Of a stretch of 23,962 nt of DNA, positions 5,690-13,527 are shown piece by piece; within the stretch, counting starts at the first letter, position 1, and every line of letters starts with the position of its first letter. The notes under the pieces are model-generated. The model ran no database searches, was not told the DNA's origin, and saw only the letters and a program-made list of their open reading frames with translations. The DNA is taken from the IMG/VR virus record IMGVR_UViG_3300030450_001359, positions 1-23,962 of that record; one strand, 5' to 3'. The position numbers and the translations under genes are program-made. The stretch is from a virus.

Positions 5690-5821
5690 TAATTTGATTT
5701 TTCTGTCTCTTTCCTCTCTTCTTTTTTCTGAAAATGATTTAAACTCTACCTCTTTTTTTTGTGATTGTCTTTTTGCTAATCTTGCTATTGCGTCTATTGC
5801 TGTTTGTCTGTTGTATTCCAT
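5690..5821 (-). CDS. First early gene, 43-residue basic protein
   Basis: A short ORF (MEYNRQTAIDAIARLAKRQS and so on, ending RRKEE-like basic repeats and DRKSN) of 43 residues. It is highly charged and almost certainly one long helix. The start is supported by an AAGGA sequence seven bases upstream, one of the few Shine-Dalgarno-like sites in the window, and by the predicted promoter whose start point would lie only about 25 bases upstream. Being first in the early operon, it could be a host-takeover or regulatory peptide, but that is inference from position and charge. No family is recognised. Confidence 0.6.
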
Positions 5822-5853
5822 TTTTTTCCTTGTTTTAATGATTAATTATGGTA

Positions 5854-5884
5854 CAAAGATACGTAAAAATTCTAAACTACAAAA
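5854..5884 (-). promoter_or_regulatory. Early-operon promoter, Bacteroidota type
   Basis: On the minus strand TATCTTTG (5861..5854) matches the Bacteroidota -7 element TAnnTTTG exactly. TTTTG (5884..5880) lies 18 bases upstream and matches the -33 TTG element; known flavobacterial spacing is about 17 to 23. The start point would be near 5848, about 27 bases before the first early ORF at 5821. Confidence 0.75.
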
Positions 5885-5946
5885 CTTTTTACTGTTAAAA
5901 AGTAAAAGTTATTAACATTTATAAAGTTAATAAGTAACTTAGTTAC
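5885..5946. repeat. Three inverted repeats between divergent promoters
   Basis: Three short perfect inverted repeats follow one another in AT-rich DNA: CTTTTTA/TAAAAAG (5885-5891 and 5896-5902, four-base spacer), TTATTAAC/GTTAATAA (5909-5916 and 5926-5933, nine-base spacer) and GTAAC/GTTAC (5934-5938 and 5942-5946, three-base spacer). The first touches the -33 element of the early promoter. They look like operator sites for a regulator, or parts of an AT-rich replication origin. Chance dyads are easier in AT-rich DNA, so only the clustering is persuasive. Confidence 0.5.
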
Positions 5947-5968
5947 AAGTTTTCTAGATAAAAATCCC

Positions 5969-5976
5969 TATATTTG
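5969..5976 (+). promoter_or_regulatory. Possible plus-strand promoter -7 element
   Basis: TATATTTG on the plus strand is an exact TAnnTTTG match. No good TTG is seen 17 to 23 bases upstream, so it would be a weak or activated promoter. It points into the two-hairpin region that ends at about 6069 and is divergent to the early promoter. Confidence 0.4.
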
Positions 5977-5981
5977 CATTT

Positions 5982-6069
5982 CATTTCAATGAGCCGAATA
6001 CTTATGTATAAGGCTTTTGATTCCTTGTTTTGAAGGCTCGGCTAATAGCTGGGCCTTCTCTTTTATTTT
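5982..6069 (+). ncRNA. Candidate plus-strand small RNA with two hairpins
   Basis: This would be an RNA of about 85 to 90 bases on the strand that carries no genes. Hairpin 1 pairs AGCC and ATAC (5992-5995, 5998-6001) with GTAT and GGCT (6006-6009, 6012-6015) around a TTAT loop with a GA/AA internal loop. Hairpin 2 is an 11-pair stem with a three-base loop (6033-6057) followed by a T-rich run. The 5' strand of hairpin 1 (AGCCGA) can instead pair with TCGGCT (6038-6043) of hairpin 2, so the two folds compete. No small ORF is evident. The 3' end overlaps the end of the metallophosphoesterase gene as antisense. Confidence 0.4.
6033..6069 (+). terminator. Intrinsic terminator, plus-strand orientation
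   Basis: An 11-pair stem (6033-6043 with 6047-6057, two G-U pairs in RNA, loop AAT) is followed on the plus strand by CTCTTTTATTTTCTT. On the minus strand, where the late operon ends (stop at 6063), the same hairpin is followed by CAAAAC and not by a T-run, so it would stop plus-strand RNA better than late minus-strand RNA. It could still slow late read-through into the control region. Confidence 0.55.
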
Positions 6070-6833
6070 CTTGTAATTTTTGAGCCTAAATGCATAGGAA
6101 TGAATAAAGCTACCCTGCCTCCATCTAATACTACTCCGCAGCCTATAGTAGGCTTTTTAGGAAATTGTTTACCATAACGAAAGGAATAGGCCGAATTATC
6201 TATACCGCAGCCGACATTCATTCCATAGATTATATCCGATCGGGAGGCCATATAATTGACTCCTCCAAAAGAATGACAGTGACCTATTACTGTAGACTGT
6301 CTATTAGCGATAGCTCTATTCTTTGCTGCATTAGGGCCAGAGCTTCCTGTGCCGTGTTCAAATAAGACTCCCTGTACTTCCCATTGTAGCTCCCATTTCC
6401 AGCCTTTAGGAGCTTCCCATATCTCCTCATAAGTTTTCATAAATCTTTTAGGAATACCTGCTGCAGTAGCCTGCCTAAAAGGCAAAGCCGAATGATTACC
6501 TACACATACTTTAACATCTGGAAAAGCCGCATAAAATTTATTCATTTCAGCTTGCGCTTTCTCTGCTTCTGATTCTGCATTTAAGGAATCGGTCTCCTTT
6601 TGATGAAAAGAGATTGCACAGTTATCGACCTCATCGCCTATATGAATTATCTCTGAGCAGCCGAATTTGTTAAAGGTTTCATAGCAAAACTGGAGATAAC
6701 TCAAATGTTCATCAGTTTCCTGCAAATTAAATGGACAGTGAGTATCTCCAATTATTCCTATATTTTTACTATTTCTGAAGTCCTCTATAAGCCTATTTTC
6801 TTTTTCAGATAATCTGGGCCTAAATTGCTTCAT
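6063..6833 (-). CDS. Calcineurin-like metallophosphoesterase
   Basis: A 256-residue protein with all metal-binding motifs of the metallophosphoesterase fold: GDTHCP (Asp30, His32), HIGDEVD (Asp67), VGNHS (Asn113, His114), FEHG (His160) and IGHCH (His185, His187). It should hydrolyse a phosphomonoester or phosphodiester using two metal ions. The substrate cannot be read from the sequence; nucleotides, cyclic nucleotides and nucleic-acid ends are all possible. No signal peptide is seen, so it acts in the cytoplasm. It is the last gene of the late block, starting at the stop of a holin-like gene (one-base overlap). A metallophosphoesterase at this position is uncommon compared with replication regions. 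Confidence 0.88.
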   Translation of the reverse strand: MKQFRPRLSEKENRLIEDFRNSKNIGIIGDTHCPFNLQETDEHLSYLQFCYETFNKFGCSEIIHIGDEVDNCAISFHQKETDSLNAESEAEKAQAEMNKFYAAFPDVKVCVGNHSALPFRQATAAGIPKRFMKTYEEIWEAPKGWKWELQWEVQGVLFEHGTGSSGPNAAKNRAIANRQSTVIGHCHSFGGVNYMASRSDIIYGMNVGCGIDNSAYSFRYGKQFPKKPTIGCGVVLDGGRVALFIPMHLGSKITRK

Positions 6834-7033
6834 TACTTCTTTTTATTCATATCAGCAAATCCTTGACCTAGTACTAAAGCACCTATAGACATAAGAATAG
6901 CATTTACTTCTTCAGAATTTAAGTTAAATTGTTCACTTAATATCGTTGTCAGTACTCCTATTACAGTGTACCAGAATTTTTTACTTTTAATCATTTGTCC
7001 GATTAAATATTTATTTAAAAATTTATTTAACAT
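6833..7033 (-). CDS. Holin-like membrane protein
   Basis: A 66-residue protein with a basic N-terminus (NKYLIGQMIKSKKFW) followed by a hydrophobic segment (FWYTVIGVLTTILSEQF), a short Asn/Glu turn, a second hydrophobic segment (AILMSIGALVLGQGFAD) and a KKK tail. Two spans with both ends in the cytoplasm fit a class II holin, and the KSKKFW...GQGFADM pattern is familiar from small phage holin families. It is directly downstream of the M15 peptidase gene, which supports a lysis role. Another holin-like gene lies on the other side of the peptidase, so one may be an antiholin. Confidence 0.6.
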   Translation of the reverse strand: MLNKFLNKYLIGQMIKSKKFWYTVIGVLTTILSEQFNLNSEEVNAILMSIGALVLGQGFADMNKKK

Positions 7034-7054
7034 TTTATTTTATTTTAGTTAATA

Positions 7055-7447
7055 TTAATAGAGCCACGCTACTTTAGCTGGCTTTTCTATGTCTGCTATG
7101 TCTATATGAATAAAAGAATCTGATATTCCTATTCTTTGAATTCCGAAATGTATAGCAGCTTCTAGTATTAGATATCTACTCCTACTATCTGTAGCCGCAA
7201 TATCTAAGGCTTTTCCTTTTATATGAGCTGAATTTTTTGAGGAGTTTTTTAAGGCATCATTATATTCTTGACTCCTATAGGCTGAGGTTATACGAAAGGG
7301 AATCCCAGCTCTATGTCGCATTTTATCTACTAAAAGTAATAAGTTTAAATCCATCTTTTTCCAAGATTCTGGGAGTCCAGGCTGATTGAATTCCTCCATC
7401 TTGAAATACTTAAGATTAATATTAAATCCTATTTTTTTTTCTTCCAT
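7055..7447 (-). CDS. Endolysin, peptidase M15 family
   Basis: A 130-residue M15_3-type peptidase. The zinc ligands and catalytic residues appear in the usual order: ITSAYRSQEYN, SAHIKGKALDIA (His75, Asp82) and SFIHIDI (His114, Asp116). Such enzymes cut peptide cross-links in peptidoglycan, either between L-alanine and D-glutamate or at D-Ala-D-Ala. The domain fills the protein and no cell-wall-binding domain or signal peptide is present, so export through a holin is expected, as for endolysins of Gram-negative hosts. It overlaps the upstream holin-like gene by 19 bases. Confidence 0.88.
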   Translation of the reverse strand: MEEKKIGFNINLKYFKMEEFNQPGLPESWKKMDLNLLLLVDKMRHRAGIPFRITSAYRSQEYNDALKNSSKNSAHIKGKALDIAATDSRSRYLILEAAIHFGIQRIGISDSFIHIDIADIEKPAKVAWLY

Positions 7448-7620
7448 TGATTAATCTCATTAATTATTTTAATTAATGTATATCCGATCGCTACAATATA
7501 TGATAAAATCTTTAATCCTATTTCTACATCTGTTAAACTCATTCCGATTGCTCCTACGTTTAGTAATACTGTAGTAGGACAAAACTTAGCTATTATTTCA
7601 TTCATCATTTTTGCATTCAT
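7429..7620 (-). CDS. Second holin-like small membrane protein
   Basis: A 63-residue protein with two hydrophobic segments (CPTTVLLNVGAIGMSLTDV and IGLKILSYIVAIGYTLIKII) and a polar, lysine-rich C-terminus ending QWKKKK. It directly precedes and overlaps the M15 peptidase gene by 19 bases, and starts eight bases after the large tail-tip gene, a common position for a holin. No specific family is recognised. Together with the holin-like gene on the other side of the peptidase it may form a holin/antiholin pair. An alternative start at the Met-Met of residues 5 and 6 would shorten it slightly. Confidence 0.55.
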   Translation of the reverse strand: MNAKMMNEIIAKFCPTTVLLNVGAIGMSLTDVEIGLKILSYIVAIGYTLIKIINEINQWKKKK

Positions 7621-7627
7621 TTTATTA

Positions 7628-10600
7628 TTAATTTTTTCTTATAAGTGTAAAGGTTATATTTCCTCTAAAGTTAAAACTACTTCCTGTCCCTTTACTTCCA
7701 GCATATACGTGAGGAATAATTACATCTCCTGCCGCTATCTCTGCAGTACTTAAAGCTGTTAAAGTATCTATCTGAGTAGTATTATTTCCTGTAGTACTAA
7801 TATCGCAATAACCTATAGAGGTCATAGTAGTGTTAGAAGTAGACCCCTGTACAGGAGTAGTCTTATAGAGAATAATTCTAAAATCCCAGCCAGCAGTACC
7901 AGTAATAACACTTCTTCCAGATTCTATCGTATAGATTGTATCAGTTAAAAATTTGCCAGATTTAATAGCATCCTGAGTAGAAATTCCATCTGGAGCTGCA
8001 CTATTAGTATTACCGAATCTACCGCTCTTATTATTATCTTCTCCATATAATATATAGTAATTAGTTTCTGTAAGCGCATTTCCTTCTACTCTGAAAAATA
8101 CCTGCTGCCTTCCTAGACTTTTTGCTCCATCGAAAGAGTCTGCAGTTACTGTCATTCCTCCGATAGTTCCTTTAGTTTTATTTTGATACTGAGAAATTAA
8201 ATCGGTCTGAGAGACCGCAATAGAATCTCCGATCAAAATATCATTATATACAGTCTGAGAAGTTACTGCTATACTCGTATCTCCTTCTCCTTGGTCTGAT
8301 GATACAGTAAATTCTATATCTGCAGAATCTCTTATACTCTTTACTTGAGGATTTCCTATTTTAGCACCTGCTGGCTTAAGTAATATAGTGTCTCCACTTT
8401 TTAATAAAGCAGTAGGCATAGAATAGACCCCTAGCGAAGTGACAGTCTGACTAGTAGAGCCGAAAGGTATTATAGCATTCGTATCAATAATAGCGACAGG
8501 CCTTACTCTATCCTGATTTATTCTTCTTACCTGCTTTAATATTCCGCCATTATTATTAGGATTAGATATTAAAGAAGAAGGGCCGTTAGTAGTAGTAGGA
8601 GCGAAGCCATATTGACCTACAGGGCCAGAATCAGAGCCATCGTAATTAGTATTAGTAGTAGTAAAAGCATTAGCGAAAGTGTCAAACTCATATAAAACTA
8701 AAGACCATTCATCTGCTGCTGGATTCCACTCTCCGCTATGCATTATCCAATTAGCTGAGGTAGTTCCGCTAGCGATATGAGAAGGAGTAAAAAATCTACT
8801 TAACGGCATAGGATAAATAGGCCTATTTCCATAGGAGTCATATTCTCTATAGTCTAATTTTTGAGCTATAGTAGTAGTCAATTTTTTTATCGTGTTAGCC
8901 TGTCTTTTAAATATTTCCTCTGCTAGTGTCTCTGTTAAAGAATTCGAGCCTCCTAAAGTACCGAGTCCCCATACTCCTACAAAGCTGGTATCGACCCAGG
9001 CACTTCCTGTATATACCTGTATATTTCCTGCTGCACCTTCGAGCGAACAGTCTCCAAATAATACTCCTTTTACTTCTGCAAATTCTGTATCATCTCCAGT
9101 CTGTACTACATTAGTAGTAATTTGAGAGCTTCCTACCATTCCATCTTTAATCTCTGCAAATATACTCGAGCCTATCCCTTGAGTTATTGCAGTATTAGTA
9201 TAGGTAAAATCTGCATCATCTGGATTAGTAAACTGAGCGGCATTAGTAAAGATTTGTCCGTGACCAAAAAAATCATCCTCCCAGTCTCCAGTCAAAGTAT
9301 AGGCAGCGCATCTATATCTAAAATCATAAGCACCTGCAGGAAAATCGGCTGCAGGACACATTACAAAATTAGCCACGCCTGCTACTGCTGGATTATTTAT
9401 AACCAGAGGAGACATCATCGACTGAGTAGATACTCCTGGTACGGCATACATATAACCGCTCATCCAGTTCAAGGGATTAGAAGTAGTAGCGGCAGATGCA
9501 GTGACCCAGGAAAAGATCTGACTAGGTACATTTACGGCAGATAACTCTCTCCAAGTTCCAGAAGATTGCAATTTAGCTTGTACAGTCCAATTTATCCCAA
9601 GCTCTACTATTTCTGGAAGCCCTGAAGTATCTACGGCATTATTTACTAGACTTACATTAGCATCGTGATAGAAGGCACGATCGGTACTCCCATCGAAAGT
9701 AAAAGTCCCTATATCTGTATACATATCTAGGAGAGCAGAGCTTCCTACAGGAGAAGGCCAGGGGCTAGTAAGTAAAGGAAAACCTTGAAATTTATTGTCA
9801 TTCGATACATTAGCAAAATCTACAGTAACTTTTTTAAATGCTGGAAGTATTCCATACTGAGAGCCAGATAATTTCTGCTGGATTCCATTCGGATTAATTA
9901 TTTGCACAAAATATCGACCCCAGTAATAATCTAAAGAATCGGCAGTACTGTCAAAAGTACCATCCATTTCATATTTCCAATTCTTTATATTATCTGGATT
10001 AGGTAGAGTCCCAGACTCATTTTCAGTATATCTATTTATTTGTATAAAATAAAAAGAATTTCTATAGACCATACATCTCATTCCCCAAGTAGTACAGATA
10101 GATTTTAAAGCATCGTAGCAGTTCATCGCTTTATACTTAAGGTCTCCTGTCTCTCCTTCTTGCTCATAAAAAGGCTCTGGCTTACATCGTGTCTTAGCTA
10201 GAGAATCATCTGTAGCACTAGCCATACTTCCATTAGCCCAGTTAGTAGCGGTTACTATTCTCATCGCACTAGAATTTCCTTCAGTAGTAGTAGCGTGACC
10301 TGTATAATAAAGTATCTTACTTATCCATTCTATAAAAGTCCTATAGGCAGGATATTGTCCTCCTCCATTATCTGGGTCTGATAAAAAAGTAGCTTCTTTA
10401 CTGTAGAGATGATCGGCATTCTGGGGAGTGCCGTGTGGTATAAAATCATAGTATTTTAAAGAGGCTAATCCATCTACTGCCTTTAATGTTATATTAAAAG
10501 GCACTGCCTCATCTGGCTCATCAGATAAATCCATTAATAGATAGCCAGCGAACACACACTTATAGCTCGGAGTAGAGCCAGGATGCGAAGTTCCAGTATT

Positions 10601-10891
10601 ATATAAATATACATATACATCTCTCTCCTGTCTAGCTGTTCTTAAAGCCTGTATATAAGCGGCATCTGTACTATTAGTGACTAGGAAATCTATACTTAAG
10701 CTCGAAGATTTTAAAGGAGCAAACATATTAGAGCCATCTGAATCATATTTTAATTTTACAGTCCCTTTGCCTAATCTCCCTTCAGTTTGAATAAAGCTAC
10801 TAGCTCCTGTCCCTTGGTCGTGAAATTCTAAGCGATAACAAATACCAGAATTACTCTGGAATTCAAAATTATAAGTATTAATATAAGCCAT
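7628..10891 (-). CDS. Large tail-tip / host-recognition protein
   Basis: A 1087-residue, beta-rich protein directly after the tape measure (TAATG overlap at 10891), the place of distal-tail and tail-associated baseplate proteins. The first about 180 residues (FEFQSNSGICYRLEFHDQ, then LSIDFLVTNS and FAGYLLMDLSDEP) look like a distal-tail/hub-type domain also seen in other Bacteroidota phages. The centre has Ser/Thr/Asn/Gly-rich strands, and the C-terminal about 200 residues (from about TVTADSFDGAKS onward, ending NITFTLIRKN) look like a separate beta domain. It probably organises the tail tip and contacts the cell surface. No enzyme motif is evident. Domain borders are estimates. Confidence 0.65.
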   Translation of the reverse strand: MAYINTYNFEFQSNSGICYRLEFHDQGTGASSFIQTEGRLGKGTVKLKYDSDGSNMFAPLKSSSLSIDFLVTNSTDAAYIQALRTARQERDVYVYLYNTGTSHPGSTPSYKCVFAGYLLMDLSDEPDEAVPFNITLKAVDGLASLKYYDFIPHGTPQNADHLYSKEATFLSDPDNGGGQYPAYRTFIEWISKILYYTGHATTTEGNSSAMRIVTATNWANGSMASATDDSLAKTRCKPEPFYEQEGETGDLKYKAMNCYDALKSICTTWGMRCMVYRNSFYFIQINRYTENESGTLPNPDNIKNWKYEMDGTFDSTADSLDYYWGRYFVQIINPNGIQQKLSGSQYGILPAFKKVTVDFANVSNDNKFQGFPLLTSPWPSPVGSSALLDMYTDIGTFTFDGSTDRAFYHDANVSLVNNAVDTSGLPEIVELGINWTVQAKLQSSGTWRELSAVNVPSQIFSWVTASAATTSNPLNWMSGYMYAVPGVSTQSMMSPLVINNPAVAGVANFVMCPAADFPAGAYDFRYRCAAYTLTGDWEDDFFGHGQIFTNAAQFTNPDDADFTYTNTAITQGIGSSIFAEIKDGMVGSSQITTNVVQTGDDTEFAEVKGVLFGDCSLEGAAGNIQVYTGSAWVDTSFVGVWGLGTLGGSNSLTETLAEEIFKRQANTIKKLTTTIAQKLDYREYDSYGNRPIYPMPLSRFFTPSHIASGTTSANWIMHSGEWNPAADEWSLVLYEFDTFANAFTTTNTNYDGSDSGPVGQYGFAPTTTNGPSSLISNPNNNGGILKQVRRINQDRVRPVAIIDTNAIIPFGSTSQTVTSLGVYSMPTALLKSGDTILLKPAGAKIGNPQVKSIRDSADIEFTVSSDQGEGDTSIAVTSQTVYNDILIGDSIAVSQTDLISQYQNKTKGTIGGMTVTADSFDGAKSLGRQQVFFRVEGNALTETNYYILYGEDNNKSGRFGNTNSAAPDGISTQDAIKSGKFLTDTIYTIESGRSVITGTAGWDFRIILYKTTPVQGSTSNTTMTSIGYCDISTTGNNTTQIDTLTALSTAEIAAGDVIIPHVYAGSKGTGSSFNFRGNITFTLIRKN

Positions 10892-13527
10892 TAGACATAT
10901 CTTAATCTTTGATTAGTAGTATTTTCATTTGATAAATAAATATCATTTCCTTTCAGCATTCCTCCTACATTTACTGCTATATTCATCTCATTACTTAGCA
11001 TCTGCTTTAACTTCGAGAGAGGAGCTATGACTTCAGGATCATTTGCTGCTCCTGGATTATCCCCTACTATAGCATTTGTAGGGCCAAAAGCTAATCCTCC
11101 TTTAGCTAAAGGGATCGGAGTAGAGGCTATGGCGGCTACTTGAGCTACTCCTAAAGCTCCTACTACACCAGCTAAGATAGGCCCTGCAATCGGCCCAGCC
11201 GTTAAAGCTTGTACTACTGCCTGAGCGGTAGCCATTATAGCCTGGGCTATTTTCATCTGTTTATCTCTTATAGCTGCTTTCTTTTGGATATTCGCTCTTT
11301 TTCTATCCATTTTCTCATCTAAGTCATTTTGTAAGCCATCGTATTTTTCATCTAGGCTGAGTAATGCTTTCTGTTTATTTTCTTCACTCATAACTGAGTT
11401 CTCTATTACAGCTTTTTCTCTTTCATATCCTTTCTGCAGTCCTTCATTCTCTTTCTTTTCTTCATTATCCAGTATAGTCATTCTCTTTTCGTGCTGAGCA
11501 GCCCAAAGATTGCCGATTCCATTTAATACAGTTTGAGCGACATCGGCTATACTATTCCAAACCTCTCCGACCTTTTCCGCCATACTATCCCAATTATCCT
11601 TACTCCAGTCTAGATACTGTCTTAAAAACGATTTTCTCTTTTTTATGTGAGTTTTGATTATCTCAGTTTTCTTGTCTTCTGTTTTCTCAGTATTCTTAAC
11701 CTCATCATTTTCTCCTTCAGGCATTATAATAGAAGGGCCACCCATAAAGCCCTCCATCTTTTTCCTTACTGCTCCTAATTTTTCTTCCAGCCAGTTCGCT
11801 ATATTATCTACTCCAGTCTGAATATCTTTTTCAGTTATTAAAGGAATGTGGTCTCTAGTACCGATTCTTCCTAAACCTTCCTCTAAAGCTTTTCCTAAAT
11901 CTTCTCCATATTCTACATAATTGTCCGCCACACCCTCCATCGCCTCCTCGAGAGTACCTTGGATTCCTGCAGCAGTCTGTCTTACTCCTTCTATTATAGT
12001 TAAAGGATTTTTAGTAAATGTCCCCTCTATAACTTTTGCGAGTCCTTTAAAAGTAGAAATTACATTAGCAGCAAAAGCCTTAATAACAGCCCAGATGTTT
12101 TTAAACATTAAACGAGCAGAAAACCATAACGCTTTAAATCCAAATATAATTCCTTCTACTCCCTTTCTTACGAAGCTAGAATGATTATATAAATCGATAA
12201 AATAATTAATAATATTTACAAATACTCTTTTTACTTCTCCCCAGTTATCGTATATTACTTTAAATAAAACTCCTAAAGCCACTACTACGAGTCCGATCGG
12301 AGATAAAATCATCCCTATTACAGAGACTAATCCTCCTGCTAAAGTCGCTAGAGGGCCAGATAAAGCTATTAAAGTACCAGTAGCTCCTATTATCTTTTTA
12401 GTACCAGAATCTAAATCCATAAAAGCTTTAGCTAATTTTACTGCGCCATCTACTATCTGAGTAAATACAGGCAGCATTACTGCGCCTAATTCTTGACTGG
12501 CTAGCTTTAAACTGTTAAAGGCCTTTTGCATTTTGAATCCAGTAGTCTCCTCTAAAGTACCGAATCCATCATCGACCATTCCCATAGAATCGTGCATACT
12601 ATCTAATACATCCGCATACGTTTCCGATTGATTTCCTAGTACTCCTAATACACCTTTAAGGGCTTGAGATTTACTAAAAAATTCAGTTAAAGGGACATTA
12701 TTATTTTCAAAAGCAGTCTTAATATGTTCTAGAGTACTTCTTAATCCTTGCTCTCCTAGCATCTCTCGCACCGAGTCTCCACTCATTCCGACCTTATTTA
12801 AAGCTCTCTCCATTTGAGGAGTAGTTTTAGCTAAGGCCATCATTACTCCTCCAAAACTTGTAGAGGCTGCTTTCGCATCTCCTGTAGTTTTAGTATAAGT
12901 AGCTATAAAGGCATTAGTTTCCTCAAAAGAAACTCCTAGGCTAGAAGCTAATCCTAACTGAGTCCCTAATACTTCGGCTAAATCTGAAGCCTCGAACATA
13001 CCCTGTCTAACCGCTCCTCCAAATACATCTAAAGCCTGTGCTGCAGTAATAGTATCTGCTCCATAAGCATTCTGAGCGGCTGCAGCTACTTTAGCTAGGT
13101 CTGCCTGTTCTCCTAGTCCGATCGCAGTACCTTTAGATACTGCTTCTAAAGTTTCCATAGCATTAGCTCCTCGTAATCCTGCAGAAGTTAAAAAGAATAA
13201 TCCATCTGCTAATTCTACTGGAGACTGCGCAGTCGTGCCAGAGAGCTTCATAACATCTTGAGAAAGTCTATTAACTTCTTTTCCAGAGATACCGACTAAA
13301 GTATTAATTTTAGTCATATTCTTTTCGAAGTCTATGGCCATCTTCGCTCCTGCTGCCGATATCGTAGCAAAAGGCAGGGAGAAACTCATAGAAATAGACC
13401 TCCCTACTGCTTTCATTTTAGCTCCGAATACAGTTAATCTTTTAGATGCTTTATTCAATCCTCTAAATAGAGGAGAAGTAACTGCATTTATTACGACATT
13501 TAAGGAGGCTAGGGCTTTTTTAGGCAT
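10891..13527 (-). CDS. Tail tape measure protein
   Basis: An 878-residue tape measure protein of the TP901/PhageMin type. The N-terminus is a basic coiled coil (residues about 10 to 60), followed by the conserved region with FEKNMTKINTLVGISGKEV, LFFLTSAGLRG and FGGAVRQGM. A glycine-rich hydrophobic stretch (about 380 to 430) may cross the membrane during ejection. A charged coiled coil with LDNEEKKENEGLQKGYEREK and a hydrophobic region (ATAQAVVQALTAGPIAGPIL) close the protein. At about 0.15 nm per residue the tail should be near 130 nm, which points to a long siphovirus-type tail. It overlaps the chaperone extension ORF by eight bases. Confidence 0.92.
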   Translation of the reverse strand: MPKKALASLNVVINAVTSPLFRGLNKASKRLTVFGAKMKAVGRSISMSFSLPFATISAAGAKMAIDFEKNMTKINTLVGISGKEVNRLSQDVMKLSGTTAQSPVELADGLFFLTSAGLRGANAMETLEAVSKGTAIGLGEQADLAKVAAAAQNAYGADTITAAQALDVFGGAVRQGMFEASDLAEVLGTQLGLASSLGVSFEETNAFIATYTKTTGDAKAASTSFGGVMMALAKTTPQMERALNKVGMSGDSVREMLGEQGLRSTLEHIKTAFENNNVPLTEFFSKSQALKGVLGVLGNQSETYADVLDSMHDSMGMVDDGFGTLEETTGFKMQKAFNSLKLASQELGAVMLPVFTQIVDGAVKLAKAFMDLDSGTKKIIGATGTLIALSGPLATLAGGLVSVIGMILSPIGLVVVALGVLFKVIYDNWGEVKRVFVNIINYFIDLYNHSSFVRKGVEGIIFGFKALWFSARLMFKNIWAVIKAFAANVISTFKGLAKVIEGTFTKNPLTIIEGVRQTAAGIQGTLEEAMEGVADNYVEYGEDLGKALEEGLGRIGTRDHIPLITEKDIQTGVDNIANWLEEKLGAVRKKMEGFMGGPSIIMPEGENDEVKNTEKTEDKKTEIIKTHIKKRKSFLRQYLDWSKDNWDSMAEKVGEVWNSIADVAQTVLNGIGNLWAAQHEKRMTILDNEEKKENEGLQKGYEREKAVIENSVMSEENKQKALLSLDEKYDGLQNDLDEKMDRKRANIQKKAAIRDKQMKIAQAIMATAQAVVQALTAGPIAGPILAGVVGALGVAQVAAIASTPIPLAKGGLAFGPTNAIVGDNPGAANDPEVIAPLSKLKQMLSNEMNIAVNVGGMLKGNDIYLSNENTTNQRLRYV

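Noticed and set aside
8560-8700. TAGTAGTA-type short repeats in the tail-tip gene
   Set aside because: They are runs of Thr codons in Thr-rich loops and do not form a regular array or expanded repeat.
8892-9544. Several plus-strand ORFs opposite the tail-tip gene
   Set aside because: They lack motifs and sit entirely antisense to a long coding gene; open frames there follow from its codon use.
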